This document shows positions 17,295 to 26,039 of a stretch of DNA of 64,000 nucleotides, one piece after another. Position numbers and translations under genes: made by a program. A model generated the notes under the pieces. The model worked only from the letters and a program-made list of their open reading frames with translations. It made no database searches and had not been told where the DNA came from. This stretch comes from Pedobacter frigoris. GTDB lineage: Bacteria; Bacteroidota; Bacteroidia; Sphingobacteriales; Sphingobacteriaceae. The stretch covers positions 62,001-126,000 of the forward strand of contig NZ_SWBQ01000004.1 in assembly GCF_005116445.1 (NCBI RefSeq), read 5' to 3'. Within the stretch, counting starts at the first letter, position 1. Each line of letters opens with the position of its first letter.

Positions 17295-17540
17295 CTATAC
17301 TGGCTCGGCGAGGTTAACCGCAACAACTGAAGTGATTTCAGGAACAGCTTTCATGATGGCCTGTTCAATACCGGCTTTCATGGTCATAAAGCTCATTTTG
17401 CAAGATCCGCAATTGCCTAATAATTTTAATTTAACCACTTTGTCTTCCGTAATCTCTTCTATTGCAACGTCACCACCATCTGCGATTAAATAAGGGCGAA
17501 TGGTTTCTAATGCCTGCTCAACTTGTTCTGTTAAATTCAT
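17295..17540 (-). CDS. NifU-like Fe-S scaffold protein
   Basis: An 81-residue protein matching the C-terminal NifU (Nfu) domain alone. The CxxC that binds a bridging [4Fe-4S] cluster between two subunits is C44 and C47 within GNCGSCKMS, and the N-terminal helix EQVEQALETIRPYLIADGGD is typical. It would carry Fe-S clusters to target enzymes. It lies about 35 bases after the stop of the Mrp gene, and the pairing of a carrier with an Mrp/NBP35 ATPase supports a joint role in Fe-S maturation. A client such as quinolinate synthase (nadA) is encoded elsewhere in this window. Confidence 0.95.
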   Translation of the reverse strand: MNLTEQVEQALETIRPYLIADGGDVAIEEITEDKVVKLKLLGNCGSCKMSFMTMKAGIEQAIMKAVPEITSVVAVNLAEPV

Positions 17541-17574
17541 TGGTTATATTTTAAAGTATAAAAATAGTAAAAAT

Positions 17575-18651
17575 TTATGACTTAGCAGTTTGCGCATTAC
17601 TAATCGCTATCTGCTGTGCTACTTTCCCGGCGATTTGTGCAAATGCGGCAGAGATGATATTGCTTGTATTTAAAGCAATTGGCTCACCTTTATCCCCCGC
17701 TTCTGAAATGCCCTGTACAATAGGGATCTCTCCTAAAAATGGCACATCAAACGAACTTGCAAGGGCTTTACCTCCATCCTTTCCAAACAAATAATATTTA
17801 TTGTCAGGCAATTCTTCCGGAGTAAAGTAAGCCATATTTTCGATTACTCCTAAAACCGGGATATTGATTCCTGGCATTTTAAACATTGCCAGCCCCTTAC
17901 GTGTATCTGCCAAAGCAACCTGCTGTGGTGTGGTAACAATCACAGCCCCGGTAATGGGGAAGCCCTGAGTGATGGTAATGTGGATATCTCCTGTTCCCGG
18001 AGGAAGATCTACGATCAGGTAATCCAATTCACCCCAGTCTGCATCATTAAATAATTGCTTCACCGCATTCGAAGCCATTGGTCCGCGCCATGGCACAGGC
18101 TGGTCGGGATCGGCAAAGAAACCGAGAGAAAGTAACTTTATGCCATACTTTTCTATTGGCAAAATCAATGTTCTTCCTTCTTCTGTTTCCCTTGCACTTG
18201 GTTTTGCACCTACCAGATCAAACATGGTTGGTACTGAAGGCCCGTAAATATCTGCATCTATCAGTCCTACCTTAGCGCCATCGGCGGCCAGCGAAACTGC
18301 AAGATTACTGGCAACAGTAGACTTGCCAACCCCTCCTTTTCCAGAAGACACCAGGATGATGTTTCGGATATCTTTCAATTGATTCGTATCCATAGGCTTT
18401 GTAACCCTGGCCGTGATATTGATCGTTATTTCTGCATCCCGACTGACAAAATGCTTTATTGCATTCAGGCAGGCATTTTTCAACATGTCCTTCATAGGGC
18501 ATGCAGGGGTAGTTAATTCCAAGGTAAAGCTGATCTGCTGATCGGCTATTTTTAAATCCTTAATCATATTTAAAGTCACCAGATCTTTTTTAAGATCAGG
18601 GTCTTCAACATTTCGAAGGGCAGCTAGAACTTGTTCCGGACTAATAATCAT
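17575..18651 (-). CDS. Mrp/NBP35-family Fe-S carrier ATPase
   Basis: A 358-residue protein. Residues 1-85 form a DUF59/MIP18 domain with the conserved ATPACPMKDML segment. The P-loop ATPase starts with SSGKGGVGKST (102-112, deviant Walker A) and continues with DADIYGPSVP and YLIVDLPPGTGD. Family members load or carry [4Fe-4S] clusters. The CxxC present near the end in enterobacterial ApbC is absent: the equivalent segment reads ENMAYFTPEELPDNKYYLFG. The gene starts at ATG 18651 right behind a -7 box and is followed by the NifU-like gene. Called Mrp by architecture; cluster binding is not proven by sequence. Confidence 0.94.
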   Translation of the reverse strand: MIISPEQVLAALRNVEDPDLKKDLVTLNMIKDLKIADQQISFTLELTTPACPMKDMLKNACLNAIKHFVSRDAEITINITARVTKPMDTNQLKDIRNIILVSSGKGGVGKSTVASNLAVSLAADGAKVGLIDADIYGPSVPTMFDLVGAKPSARETEEGRTLILPIEKYGIKLLSLGFFADPDQPVPWRGPMASNAVKQLFNDADWGELDYLIVDLPPGTGDIHITITQGFPITGAVIVTTPQQVALADTRKGLAMFKMPGINIPVLGVIENMAYFTPEELPDNKYYLFGKDGGKALASSFDVPFLGEIPIVQGISEAGDKGEPIALNTSNIISAAFAQIAGKVAQQIAISNAQTAKS

Positions 18652-18655
18652 TGCC

Positions 18656-18663
18656 CAAAATTA
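18656..18663 (-). promoter_or_regulatory. -7 box of the Mrp gene
   Basis: On the minus strand TAATTTTG (an exact TAnnTTTG) is followed by only four bases (GGCA) and then the ATG at 18651. If used, the message would start at or beside the start codon. Confidence 0.55.
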
Positions 18664-18768
18664 ACAAAACAAGGCCACAATTAATTGACTTTAGGGTTTT
18701 TAAGTGTAATTTTAACACGAAATAAACATTTGCGTTTTACGTTTAGCATTAAATATCTAATTTACAGC

Positions 18769-20955
18769 ATGCATCTTCCAAAAGTTAACATCCCTAAAAA
18801 ATACCTAAAGATTGGAGCGTGGGTTTTAGGGGTCTTTATTCTGCTTTGTATTGTTATGGGATCTATCGCGTATGCCAAGAGGGAAGCGCTTTTGAAAAAA
18901 ATGATGGCCAAGGCGATCGACAAAGCCGATAAAAGCTATGGCTTGGATGTAAAAATAGGTGAGGCCGGCTTTAGCGGCCTAAGTACGGTACACATGAAAA
19001 ACATTTCTGTGGTGCCAAAAGACAGGGACACATTAACCACGATATCTGATATGATAGTGGGTGTGAAACTGTTCCCGCTGATTTTTGGCGATGTAAAACT
19101 TGCCCAGCTGATCCTCAATGACGGCAAAATAAATGTGGTGTTCAGGGATTCTTTGAGCAACCTGGATTTTATCCTCAAACGCAAAAAGAAAGACAATCAG
19201 GAAAAGAAAGATAAAGTAGACCTCGCCGATCTTGCACACAACTTGCTGAATCAGGTCCTTTATAAAATCCCGGATGACATGGAGGTTAAAAACCTCATGT
19301 TAGCCGTTAATGATAACGATACTGCCCATTTATCTTTTCTAACGACAACGGCGACCATTGATGGGGGCGACCTGCAATCTACGATTAAGGTAAATGACAC
19401 CGAAGCAACATGGCATGTTAACGGCACCGTAAAACCTGGCAAAAAACAACTGGATGTTGTGTTATTTGCCGACAATAAAAAGGTTGAACTGGATTACCTG
19501 AACAATAAACTTCACGCGAAATTCAGCTTTGATACCGTCAGAACCGAAATGAAAAATGCAGATTACAGTGGTGATGATTTTAAGATCGAAGGCTCCTGGT
19601 CTGTAAAAAACCTACTCATTAATCACCCTAAAATTGCATCAAATGACATCATTGTCTCAGACGCGAAGATTGAGGCAAATATGCTTATAGGCCCAAATTA
19701 TGTGGCACTGGATAGTAGCTCAACTGTATTTTTAAAAAATGCGAAGATTCATCCCTATCTAAAATATACCCTTTCTCCGAATAAAATATATGAAGTCAAG
19801 CTGCTTGCTCCAGAACAGGATGCACAGGAAGTACTGAATTCCTTTCCTCAGGGGCTATTTGAATCTCTTGAAGGACTTAAAGTAAGCGGAAAAGTAAGGT
19901 ATGACCTCGCCTTTTATCTTGATTCCTCGCAACCAGACAGCGTTAAGTTTACTTCGGGTCTTACCCCTACAAACTTTAAGATCCTGAAATGGGGCAAAAC
20001 CAATCTCCAAAAGATCAATAAAGAATTTGTGTATACTCCATACGAAAAAGGAAAGCCTGTAAGAAATATTGTCATAGGCCCCTCTAATCCCAATTATACA
20101 CCTTTATCTGAAGTATCCAGCAACTTTAAAAATGCCATATTGACATCTGAAGATCCGTCCTTTTTCTCTCACAAAGGGTTTGTTCAGGAGTCCATAAGAA
20201 AATCTTTTGCAGTGAACTTTAAAGAAAAACGCTTTGTGCGTGGCGGAAGCACAATATCCATGCAGTTGGTGAAGAACGTTTTCCTGAGCCGGCAAAAAAC
20301 ACTTGCCCGCAAAGCGGAAGAGATTTTAATTGTCTGGCTGATAGAGAACAATCACCTGATTAGTAAGAACAGAATGCTGGAAGTCTACTTTAACATCATA
20401 GAGATGGGACAAAACGTATACGGGATTGGAGAAGCCACCCGCTACTATTTTGGAAAAAACCCTTATGAATTAAATATTGGTGAAGGTATTTTCCTGGCTA
20501 ATATTGTTCCGAGACCAAAGATTGCGCTATATAAGTTCAGGGGTGACGGAGGGCTTAAAGATTACCTGTATCCTTATTTCAAATACATTGGCAACATTAT
20601 GGCAAAGAGAGGACTTACTGGTCCGGATACGAGTGGGTATGGATTTTACAACGTCCATCTACGAGAGGGCCTGAGACAATACCTATTGCCTGATTCTACT
20701 TCGATTGATACGAATGCTTTTGACAGCGAAGACCCAATGCCTGTTATTGAAACTCAGGATCAGTCTAAGACACTGTTTGACCGTCTGTTTGGTGGTGGGT
20801 CTAAAAAGGACACGCTTTCCAAATCTCCTGTAAAAGTTGATACGGTGAAAAAGACGAGAAAAGAACTTAGGGAAGAGAAAAGAGAACAGCGCAGGAAAGA
20901 AAAAGAGCAGGAAAAATTGCAGGAAGCTCAGAAAAAGGAATCAGCCCAACCCTAA
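18769..20955 (+). CDS. GT51 peptidoglycan transglycosylase with long AsmA-like N-terminal region
   Basis: A 728-residue membrane protein that would polymerise lipid II into glycan chains. One membrane helix lies at about 15-38. Residues 40-430 form a strand-rich periplasmic region with AsmA-like character (LSTVHMKNISVV, LAQLILNDGKINVVF). The GT51 domain is at about 440-630, with EDPSFFSHKGF (catalytic Glu at about 461) and RGGSTISMQLVKN from 491. No transpeptidase domain follows; the protein ends in a highly charged Lys/Glu tail. ATG 18769 is chosen because the upstream frame codes an implausible extension. It is close upstream of hpt (nine bases), so probably co-transcribed. Confidence 0.88.
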   Translation: MHLPKVNIPKKYLKIGAWVLGVFILLCIVMGSIAYAKREALLKKMMAKAIDKADKSYGLDVKIGEAGFSGLSTVHMKNISVVPKDRDTLTTISDMIVGVKLFPLIFGDVKLAQLILNDGKINVVFRDSLSNLDFILKRKKKDNQEKKDKVDLADLAHNLLNQVLYKIPDDMEVKNLMLAVNDNDTAHLSFLTTTATIDGGDLQSTIKVNDTEATWHVNGTVKPGKKQLDVVLFADNKKVELDYLNNKLHAKFSFDTVRTEMKNADYSGDDFKIEGSWSVKNLLINHPKIASNDIIVSDAKIEANMLIGPNYVALDSSSTVFLKNAKIHPYLKYTLSPNKIYEVKLLAPEQDAQEVLNSFPQGLFESLEGLKVSGKVRYDLAFYLDSSQPDSVKFTSGLTPTNFKILKWGKTNLQKINKEFVYTPYEKGKPVRNIVIGPSNPNYTPLSEVSSNFKNAILTSEDPSFFSHKGFVQESIRKSFAVNFKEKRFVRGGSTISMQLVKNVFLSRQKTLARKAEEILIVWLIENNHLISKNRMLEVYFNIIEMGQNVYGIGEATRYYFGKNPYELNIGEGIFLANIVPRPKIALYKFRGDGGLKDYLYPYFKYIGNIMAKRGLTGPDTSGYGFYNVHLREGLRQYLLPDSTSIDTNAFDSEDPMPVIETQDQSKTLFDRLFGGGSKKDTLSKSPVKVDTVKKTRKELREEKREQRRKEKEQEKLQEAQKKESAQP

Positions 20956-20964
20956 TATAGATAT

Positions 20965-21522
20965 ATGCATAACATACAGGTAGCCGACAAAGCATTCGAA
21001 TTGCTTCTTGAAAATGACAACATAGCAAAACGCACACGCCTGATTGGCATTCAAATCAATTTGGATTATGAAAATCGCTGCCCGATATTTATTGGCGTCT
21101 TAAACGGGAGCTTTTTATTTATGGCAGACCTGCTGAAAGAAATTAATATTTCCTGTGAAATTGGCTTCGTTAAAGTTTCTTCCTATAAAGGAACGGAGAG
21201 CAGCGGCACGATAAAACAAACCTTCGGACTACCAGAGGATCTGCATAATCGTGACGTCATTATTGTTGAAGATATCGTTGACACCGGTTTTACACTCAAA
21301 TATATCCTCAGCGAAGTCTATAAACAAAATCCGGCATCTGTTAAAGTTTGCTCTCTTTTACTGAAGCCAACGGCACTGCAAACACCAATTGACGAGCTGG
21401 AATATGTTGGTTTTGAGATCGCTAATGAATTTGTAGTGGGCTACGGCTTAGACTATGATGGCCTGGGCAGAAATCTGATAGACATTTACAGGGCCAAAAC
21501 TGTTGCGCCTAACTTACCTTAA
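20965..21522 (+). CDS. hpt: Hypoxanthine phosphoribosyltransferase
   Basis: A 185-residue purine salvage enzyme that makes IMP or GMP from hypoxanthine or guanine and PRPP. The PRPP motif is VIIVEDIVDTGFTL (about residues 93-106), and the flexible-loop region SSYKGTESSG (about 72-81) and the purine-binding FVVGYGLDYDG segment near residue 158 are present. Length is normal. It begins nine bases after the transglycosylase stop and is followed by the phosphatidylserine decarboxylase gene after about 50 bases. Confidence 0.95.
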   Translation: MHNIQVADKAFELLLENDNIAKRTRLIGIQINLDYENRCPIFIGVLNGSFLFMADLLKEINISCEIGFVKVSSYKGTESSGTIKQTFGLPEDLHNRDVIIVEDIVDTGFTLKYILSEVYKQNPASVKVCSLLLKPTALQTPIDELEYVGFEIANEFVVGYGLDYDGLGRNLIDIYRAKTVAPNLP

Positions 21523-21573
21523 TCCGATATTTTTTTCACAATTTTGCACAAACATATTATACAATAAAAAACA

Positions 21574-22233
21574 ATGACCATACACAAAGAAGGCTACACC
21601 ACCATCGCATTATCCTTGCTTTTCATATTTATATTAAATGCAGTCATTGACTACAGATTTGCAGACATCACATGGCTAAAGTGGTTTGTATATATATTTT
21701 CTCTGGCTTTATTCATTATCGTACTGCAGTTTTTCAGGAACCCAAGACGTTCTTTTACCAATGGCGACAACCTCGTAATCTGTCCGGCTGACGGAAAAGT
21801 TGTTGTAATCGAAGAAACGGAAGAAGGGGAATACTTTAAAGATAAAAGACTTCAGGTGTCTATATTTATGTCGCCTATCAATGTTCACATCAACAGAAAT
21901 CCGATTTCAGGAGTTGTTAAATTTTTCAAATACCACCCAGGGAAATACCTGGCCGCATGGAACCCTAAGTCATCAACAGAGAATGAGCGTACAACAGTGG
22001 TTGTAGAACATAAAAACGGCACTCCCGTATTATTCAGACAAATTGCTGGTGCGCTTGCGAGACGCATTGTTTGGTATGTTAAAGAAGGAGATGTTGTAGA
22101 ACAGACAAAAGAATTTGGGTTTATTAAATTCGGTTCAAGGGTAGATGTTTTTTTACCTGTAGGCACAAAAGTAAATCTTGAGCTAAATCAGGTCGTAAAA
22201 GGCGGAATCACGGTACTTGCCGAACTGGCATAA
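21574..22233 (+). CDS. psd: Phosphatidylserine decarboxylase, short type
   Basis: A 219-residue membrane enzyme converting phosphatidylserine to phosphatidylethanolamine. Two hydrophobic helices occupy residues 12-30 and 35-55. The conserved segments are FFRNPRR, CPADGKVV, FMSPINVHINRNPISG (with the catalytic His) and the self-cleavage site KFGSRVD, where Ser at about 187 would become the pyruvoyl group. The short length is that of the PSD-A subfamily common in Bacteroidota and archaea. It is the last gene before a strong bidirectional terminator. CdsA, an earlier step of the pathway, is encoded at 47142-47951. Confidence 0.95.
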   Translation: MTIHKEGYTTIALSLLFIFILNAVIDYRFADITWLKWFVYIFSLALFIIVLQFFRNPRRSFTNGDNLVICPADGKVVVIEETEEGEYFKDKRLQVSIFMSPINVHINRNPISGVVKFFKYHPGKYLAAWNPKSSTENERTTVVVEHKNGTPVLFRQIAGALARRIVWYVKEGDVVEQTKEFGFIKFGSRVDVFLPVGTKVNLELNQVVKGGITVLAELA

Positions 22234-22243
22234 AAACTATAAG

Positions 22244-22295
22244 AACTTCAATAAAAAAGACCTGTACAATAGTATAGATCTTTTTTATTGAAGTT
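22244..22295. terminator. Bidirectional terminator between psd and the mscS-like gene
   Basis: Perfect 17-base inverted repeat (22244-22260 and 22279-22295) with an 18-base loop. Each arm contains a run of six A or T, so a U-tract is produced on either strand. It separates two convergent genes. Confidence 0.9.
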
Positions 22296-22303
22296 AATGC
22301 TGA

Positions 22304-23404
22304 CTAGTGTACTGATCGTTGCGTTGGATATGCAAATCCAGACCTGTACTGGTCTACAATCTCTATGAGCTTGAAATTGATCTCCTCCTTGATTTTAACA
22401 TACTTTCTATGCTCCATGTTCACCACAAGATAGATCACCTGTATATTTAGTGCAGAATCGCCAAAATTGTCAAATGTAGCATAACCGTCCTTAGTTTCCG
22501 GATGTTTGCTTAAAAAGTCTTCGATAGCAGCAAGGATCGACTTTATATCTTCCGATTTGGTTTCGTAGGTTAAACCGATAAAGAAATTTACCCTTCTATA
22601 ATTCCTTAAAGTAACATTTTCCAGTACACCATCAATCATAGCTCTATTGGGAATTACAATAGTTGTCTTATCTGGACTTACCAACCAGGTACTTCTGAAC
22701 CCAACTTTCTCAATAGTTCCCTCTATTCCATCCACCTTTACCACATCTCCTACGGTAAATGGTTTATCCAGAAATATGGTGAAGGAACCAATAAGGTTCT
22801 CCAGGCTCTCCTTGGCAGCAAGAGCAATCGCAATACCTCCGATACCCAGCCCTGTTATTAGCGTAAGTACATTGATTTCAAATACAAATCCCAACAATAC
22901 AAAAAAACCCAGAAAGCAGATCAGTGTTTTTGTAAGCTCCTTTAAAAAAGGCACCAGCTGATCGTCAGCTCTGTTGTTTGTTATAGTCGCCTTGTGCTTC
23001 AAAACAAATGCTATAAAATCTATGATTCTTAAAATGATCCAGAAAATGGAAAGTATAATCAGAAACAAGAAAATCTTATCTAAGCAATCACCTATGGTAA
23101 TTTCAACTTTCGATTTAGAGCGGTGCCAAAGTACAATATTGAGCGGATGACTTAAATTATTAATGGCAAGATAAATAGTACAGAAAGTAATGAAAGATTC
23201 TATAGGCTTCAGCAGTAGAGCCACAAAAGTATCTACTTTAACTTCTTCTGCAAACTTTCTAAATATTTTAAACAAAGCCAAACTAACTAATCTGGAGACC
23301 AGCCTTTTAAAAAACAACCCCAGCAATATTACCACCACAAAAACGCAATATTGTTTAACTGTATTACCCCAGAAAATTTGTTTAAAAAACTGCTCGTCCA
23401 TCAT
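22304..23404 (-). CDS. MscS-family mechanosensitive ion channel
   Basis: A 366-residue inner-membrane protein with four or five hydrophobic helices (about 14-32, 65-85, 110-130, 150-172 and the pore helix). The pore-lining TM3 carries the Gly/Ala pattern GLGIGGIAIALAAKESLENLIGS, and the following beta domain has DKPFTVGDVVKVDGIEGTIEKVGFR, the MscS hallmark. It would release osmolytes on hypo-osmotic shock. Its ATG is two bases after the stop of the upstream dehydrogenase gene, so they form an operon. The first residues MMDEQFFKQIFWG are compatible with either of two adjacent Met starts. Confidence 0.93.
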   Translation of the reverse strand: MMDEQFFKQIFWGNTVKQYCVFVVVILLGLFFKRLVSRLVSLALFKIFRKFAEEVKVDTFVALLLKPIESFITFCTIYLAINNLSHPLNIVLWHRSKSKVEITIGDCLDKIFLFLIILSIFWIILRIIDFIAFVLKHKATITNNRADDQLVPFLKELTKTLICFLGFFVLLGFVFEINVLTLITGLGIGGIAIALAAKESLENLIGSFTIFLDKPFTVGDVVKVDGIEGTIEKVGFRSTWLVSPDKTTIVIPNRAMIDGVLENVTLRNYRRVNFFIGLTYETKSEDIKSILAAIEDFLSKHPETKDGYATFDNFGDSALNIQVIYLVVNMEHRKYVKIKEEINFKLIEIVDQYRSGFAYPTQRSVH

Positions 23405-23406
23405 AA

Positions 23407-24633
23407 TTATACCAATTGTTTAAGTGCTATTTCAAATGCTGTTTTAGATAATTGGGTTTTCTCTGTTGACTCATTATGAATTGATTTCATTGCATTATAA
23501 ATTACCTGTGAAGCATCTGTAAATATAGCATCATCACTCATCTCTACATTTCTTTGCATCAAATAAGCAAAAACTCTTGCCATTCCGCAATTTGAAATGA
23601 AATCCGGAATAACTGCTACATGATTATCTGCATGCTCCATGATACTGCCGAAAAAGATCTCTTTATCGGCAAATGGAACATTTGCCCCACAAGCGATTAC
23701 TTCCAGTCCTCCCTCGATCAGCTGGTCAACCTCAATTTGTTTTACCAATCGCGATGCTGCTGCCGGAACAAATATTTCAGCCCCGACATTCCATATTTCT
23801 TTATTTGCCTGTTCAAAAGAAATGAGGTCTGGAGAAACAAGTGTGTTGCCCACCCTGTTATTAAAAAGATCTATAATTTCCTGTGTACTAAATCCTTCTC
23901 TATTAATCAATGCCCCAACGCGGTCAATGATACCAACTACTTTTACTCCATTTTGCGCCAGATAATATCCTGCGGCAGCAGCAACATTTCCCCAACCCTG
24001 GATGATCGCTCTTTTGCCTGCCAGTTCACCTCCCCAGATTTTATAAAAGTGGCCTATCGATTCTGAAACGCCATATCCGGTAATCATATCCGCAACCTTA
24101 TATTTTCTTTTGATATCAGGAGTGTAACTCAAATCTTCCAATACTTTTGAAACACCATAACGTAATTGTCCGATCTGATGTATACGCTCATTTTCCCTTG
24201 CCTGGTAATGACCATTGATAACGCCTTCCTGAGGATGCCACAAACCATAATTTTCTGTAATAGGGATTACTTCATGAATTTCATCAATATTCAAATCCCC
24301 TCCTGTTCCATAATAGCTTTTCAAGATAGGCATTACAGCCTTATACCACCTATCAAGCACCTGCTTCTTTCTTGGATCGGCAGGATCAAAATTTATTCCT
24401 GACTTTGCACCACCTATCGGCGGACCTGATACAGTAAATTTCACCTCCATGGTCTTTGCCAGGGATTCGACTTCTCTTTTGTCAAGGCCTTTTCGCATGC
24501 GCGTTCCTCCGCCTGCAGCACCACCGCGTAGCGAGTTGATCACTACCCAGCCTTCAGCTTCAGACTCTTTATCTTTCCACTCGAATACTATCTCAGGTCT
24601 TTTCTCCTCGAATTTTTTTAACAGTTCTTTCAT
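23407..24633 (-). CDS. Glu/Leu/Phe/Val-type amino-acid dehydrogenase
   Basis: A 408-residue NAD(P)-dependent dehydrogenase. The N-terminal dimerisation/catalytic domain has the family glycine-rich loop GPPIGGAKSGINFDP with the catalytic Lys, and GGTRMRKGLDKREVESLAKTM ahead of it. The Rossmann domain carries IIQGWGNVAAAAGYYLAQNG (GxGNVA). It deaminates glutamate or a branched amino acid; substrate cannot be fixed from sequence, though the Glu/Leu/Phe/Val grouping is firm. It is the first gene of a pair with the mechanosensitive channel. The upstream 260 bases contain no other gene. Confidence 0.92.
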   Translation of the reverse strand: MKELLKKFEEKRPEIVFEWKDKESEAEGWVVINSLRGGAAGGGTRMRKGLDKREVESLAKTMEVKFTVSGPPIGGAKSGINFDPADPRKKQVLDRWYKAVMPILKSYYGTGGDLNIDEIHEVIPITENYGLWHPQEGVINGHYQARENERIHQIGQLRYGVSKVLEDLSYTPDIKRKYKVADMITGYGVSESIGHFYKIWGGELAGKRAIIQGWGNVAAAAGYYLAQNGVKVVGIIDRVGALINREGFSTQEIIDLFNNRVGNTLVSPDLISFEQANKEIWNVGAEIFVPAAASRLVKQIEVDQLIEGGLEVIACGANVPFADKEIFFGSIMEHADNHVAVIPDFISNCGMARVFAYLMQRNVEMSDDAIFTDASQVIYNAMKSIHNESTEKTQLSKTAFEIALKQLV

Positions 24634-24850
24634 TGATTATTATGTTGTTTCTAAGACAATTTCAACCGGTGTATACACACATCAGGGTGGTATAGTTCCT
24701 GGTGATTTCATCTAAATAAGTTAGTTGGCACAAACTTATGTAAATCCGGGGAGCATTTATGAACACAGCTCAAATTATTGTGGTTAAGCTACAGAATATA
24801 TAAAACGCAGATTTACATGAAGTGGGTTGTGCTTTGAGATGAAAGCAAAC

Positions 24851-24880
24851 AAAAAAACCTCCCCGATAATATCGGGAAGG
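24851..24880 (-). terminator. Intrinsic terminator of rplS
   Basis: On the minus strand the hairpin CCTTCCCGAT / ATCGGGGAGG (24858-24880) is followed by seven T (24857-24851), about 20 bases past the rplS stop. Confidence 0.9.
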
Positions 24881-24902
24881 CTAATATAATTTTTTAAAGA
24901 GA

Positions 24903-25250
24903 TTAAACTCTCTTAGATTTGATACGAGCTGCTTTACCAGTTAATTCACGTAGATAGAATAATTTCGATCTGCGCACTTTACCGTGGCTATTAACTTCAA
25001 TTTTAGCGATGTTTGGAGAATTGATCGGAAAAATACGTTCAACACCAACACCATTAGACATTTTACGAACGGTAAACGTTTCATTAGCACCAACGCTATT
25101 GCGTTGCAATACTACACCTTGGTAAATTTGAATACGTTCTTTATTACCTTCGCGAATTTTATAGTGAACACTCACTGTATCTCCTGATTTGAACGCAGGA
25201 AACTCATTTTTTGCGATTACCTGCTCTTCAACAAATTTTACTAAATCCAT
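24903..25250 (-). CDS. rplS: 50S ribosomal protein L19
   Basis: A 115-residue ribosomal protein at the 30S-50S interface. The typical blocks are present: [26 protein letters not shown], the RNA-binding [24 protein letters not shown] and the basic end [24 protein letters not shown]. Length is normal. In many bacteria it directly follows trmD; here it is separated from trmD by about 1.2 kb containing three small HTH genes and has what looks like its own promoter and leader hairpin upstream, plus a strong terminator downstream. Confidence 0.98.
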   Translation of the reverse strand: MDLVKFVEEQVIAKNEFPAFKSGDTVSVHYKIREGNKERIQIYQGVVLQRNSVGANETFTVRKMSNGVGVERIFPINSPNIAKIEVNSHGKVRRSKLFYLRELTGKAARIKSKRV

Positions 25251-25267
25251 GATTTTAAGCTATTAAG

Positions 25268-25304
25268 CCGATTTTTTGTTCTTTAAAATCGGACTGCAAT
25301 ATTA
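25268..25304 (-). promoter_or_regulatory. Putative rplS promoter and leader hairpin
   Basis: On the minus strand TAATATTG (25304-25297) differs from TAnnTTTG by one base. Immediately downstream, CCGATTTT and AAAATCGG (25292-25285 and 25275-25268) form an 8-base stem. The predicted mRNA would begin with this hairpin about 18 bases before the rplS ATG at 25250, a position suited to feedback control. Confidence 0.4.
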
Positions 25305-25380
25305 GGAATTTTATTTTAGAAATAAAAGTGATTTTTATTTTTTTCCACATTCTTTAATATTTCCACAAAAAATCGCCGCT

Positions 25381-25674
25381 TCATTTCATTGTATCGCTGT
25401 CATGTAGCGGTTCTTTGATCAAAATATCCAAGCTTTTGCAATCCACAGAATAGTTCGCTAACTCGCCCATATTTAAGCCAAAAATGCATTCCAGTTTTCT
25501 CACCAACCCGTAAGGGATATCCGCTTTGTCATTCAATAACAGTTTTCTATAGTTATGAAAAGTATTAGATGCGATTTTCAATCTCTTGGGAATAATTTTT
25601 AACGCTGCTTTATAAGAAACATGGTTTAGTTTTCTCATTTCCTCATCGATTTTGTATTTCTTTTGATTTTCCAT
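25381..25674 (-). CDS. Small HTH-like protein, paralogue of its upstream neighbour
   Basis: A 97-residue protein of unknown function. It aligns along its length with the neighbour at 25676-25999: both share KYKI-x-E, Y-[KR]-AA, IIPK/LIPK, the block NTFHNYR, a DIP turn, an IF-x-L-[NK]-x-GEL segment and a final leucine repeat. The spacing of helices, with NTFHNYR as the recognition-type helix, suggests a compact XRE-like DNA-binding fold, but no exact family is recognised. Its ATG is one base after the neighbour's stop (TAA-C-ATG), so the two are coupled. It lies directly upstream of rplS. Confidence 0.7.
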   Translation of the reverse strand: MENQKKYKIDEEMRKLNHVSYKAALKIIPKRLKIASNTFHNYRKLLLNDKADIPYGLVRKLECIFGLNMGELANYSVDCKSLDILIKEPLHDSDTMK

Positions 25675-25675
25675 G

Positions 25676-25999
25676 TTATCTATTCATTGCTCTGCCAGAA
25701 AAATTATCCCGCTCCTTATTTAGTAGCTCTTTCAGCGTCTTTGACCTGACGATTTTATTTAGTAACTCGCCGGGCTTTAGATCAAATATTTTTTCAAACA
25801 TAACCACCTTTTCATGAGGGATATCCTGACGATCCGCCAGCAGAATATTCCGATAATTATGAAAAGTATTCAGAGATATTCTCATGTACTTAGGAATAAG
25901 TCTAATAGCCGCTCTATAATCAGAAATAGGCAGCTTAAGCAGGTACTCATTGATCTTGTACTTCCTCGATGCATTGTCGCTTACAGCTAGTTTGTTCAT
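25676..25999 (-). CDS. Small HTH-like protein, first of a tandem paralogous pair
   Basis: A 107-residue protein. Residues 13-85 align with the downstream paralogue, with the same NTFHNYR core, DIPHEKVVMFEKIFDLKPGEL and a basic C-terminal tail (NFSGRAMNR) absent from the partner. The N-terminus has ten extra residues. It probably arose by tandem duplication followed by divergence. It is transcribed from the palindrome-rich intergenic region at 26000-26124, divergently from the XRE-type gene at 26125. DNA binding is inferred from the helix pattern; partner and target are unknown. Confidence 0.7.
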   Translation of the reverse strand: MNKLAVSDNASRKYKINEYLLKLPISDYRAAIRLIPKYMRISLNTFHNYRNILLADRQDIPHEKVVMFEKIFDLKPGELLNKIVRSKTLKELLNKERDNFSGRAMNR

Positions 26000-26039
26000 A
26001 CTCTATATGGTTAAATACTAAAATTTATGTATTTTTATC

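Noticed and set aside
24634..24850. 4.5S/SRP RNA or other small RNA upstream of the dehydrogenase
   Set aside because: No AGCAG/GGAA-type SRP core or convincing stem was seen; the region seems to be an ordinary long 5' leader and spacer.
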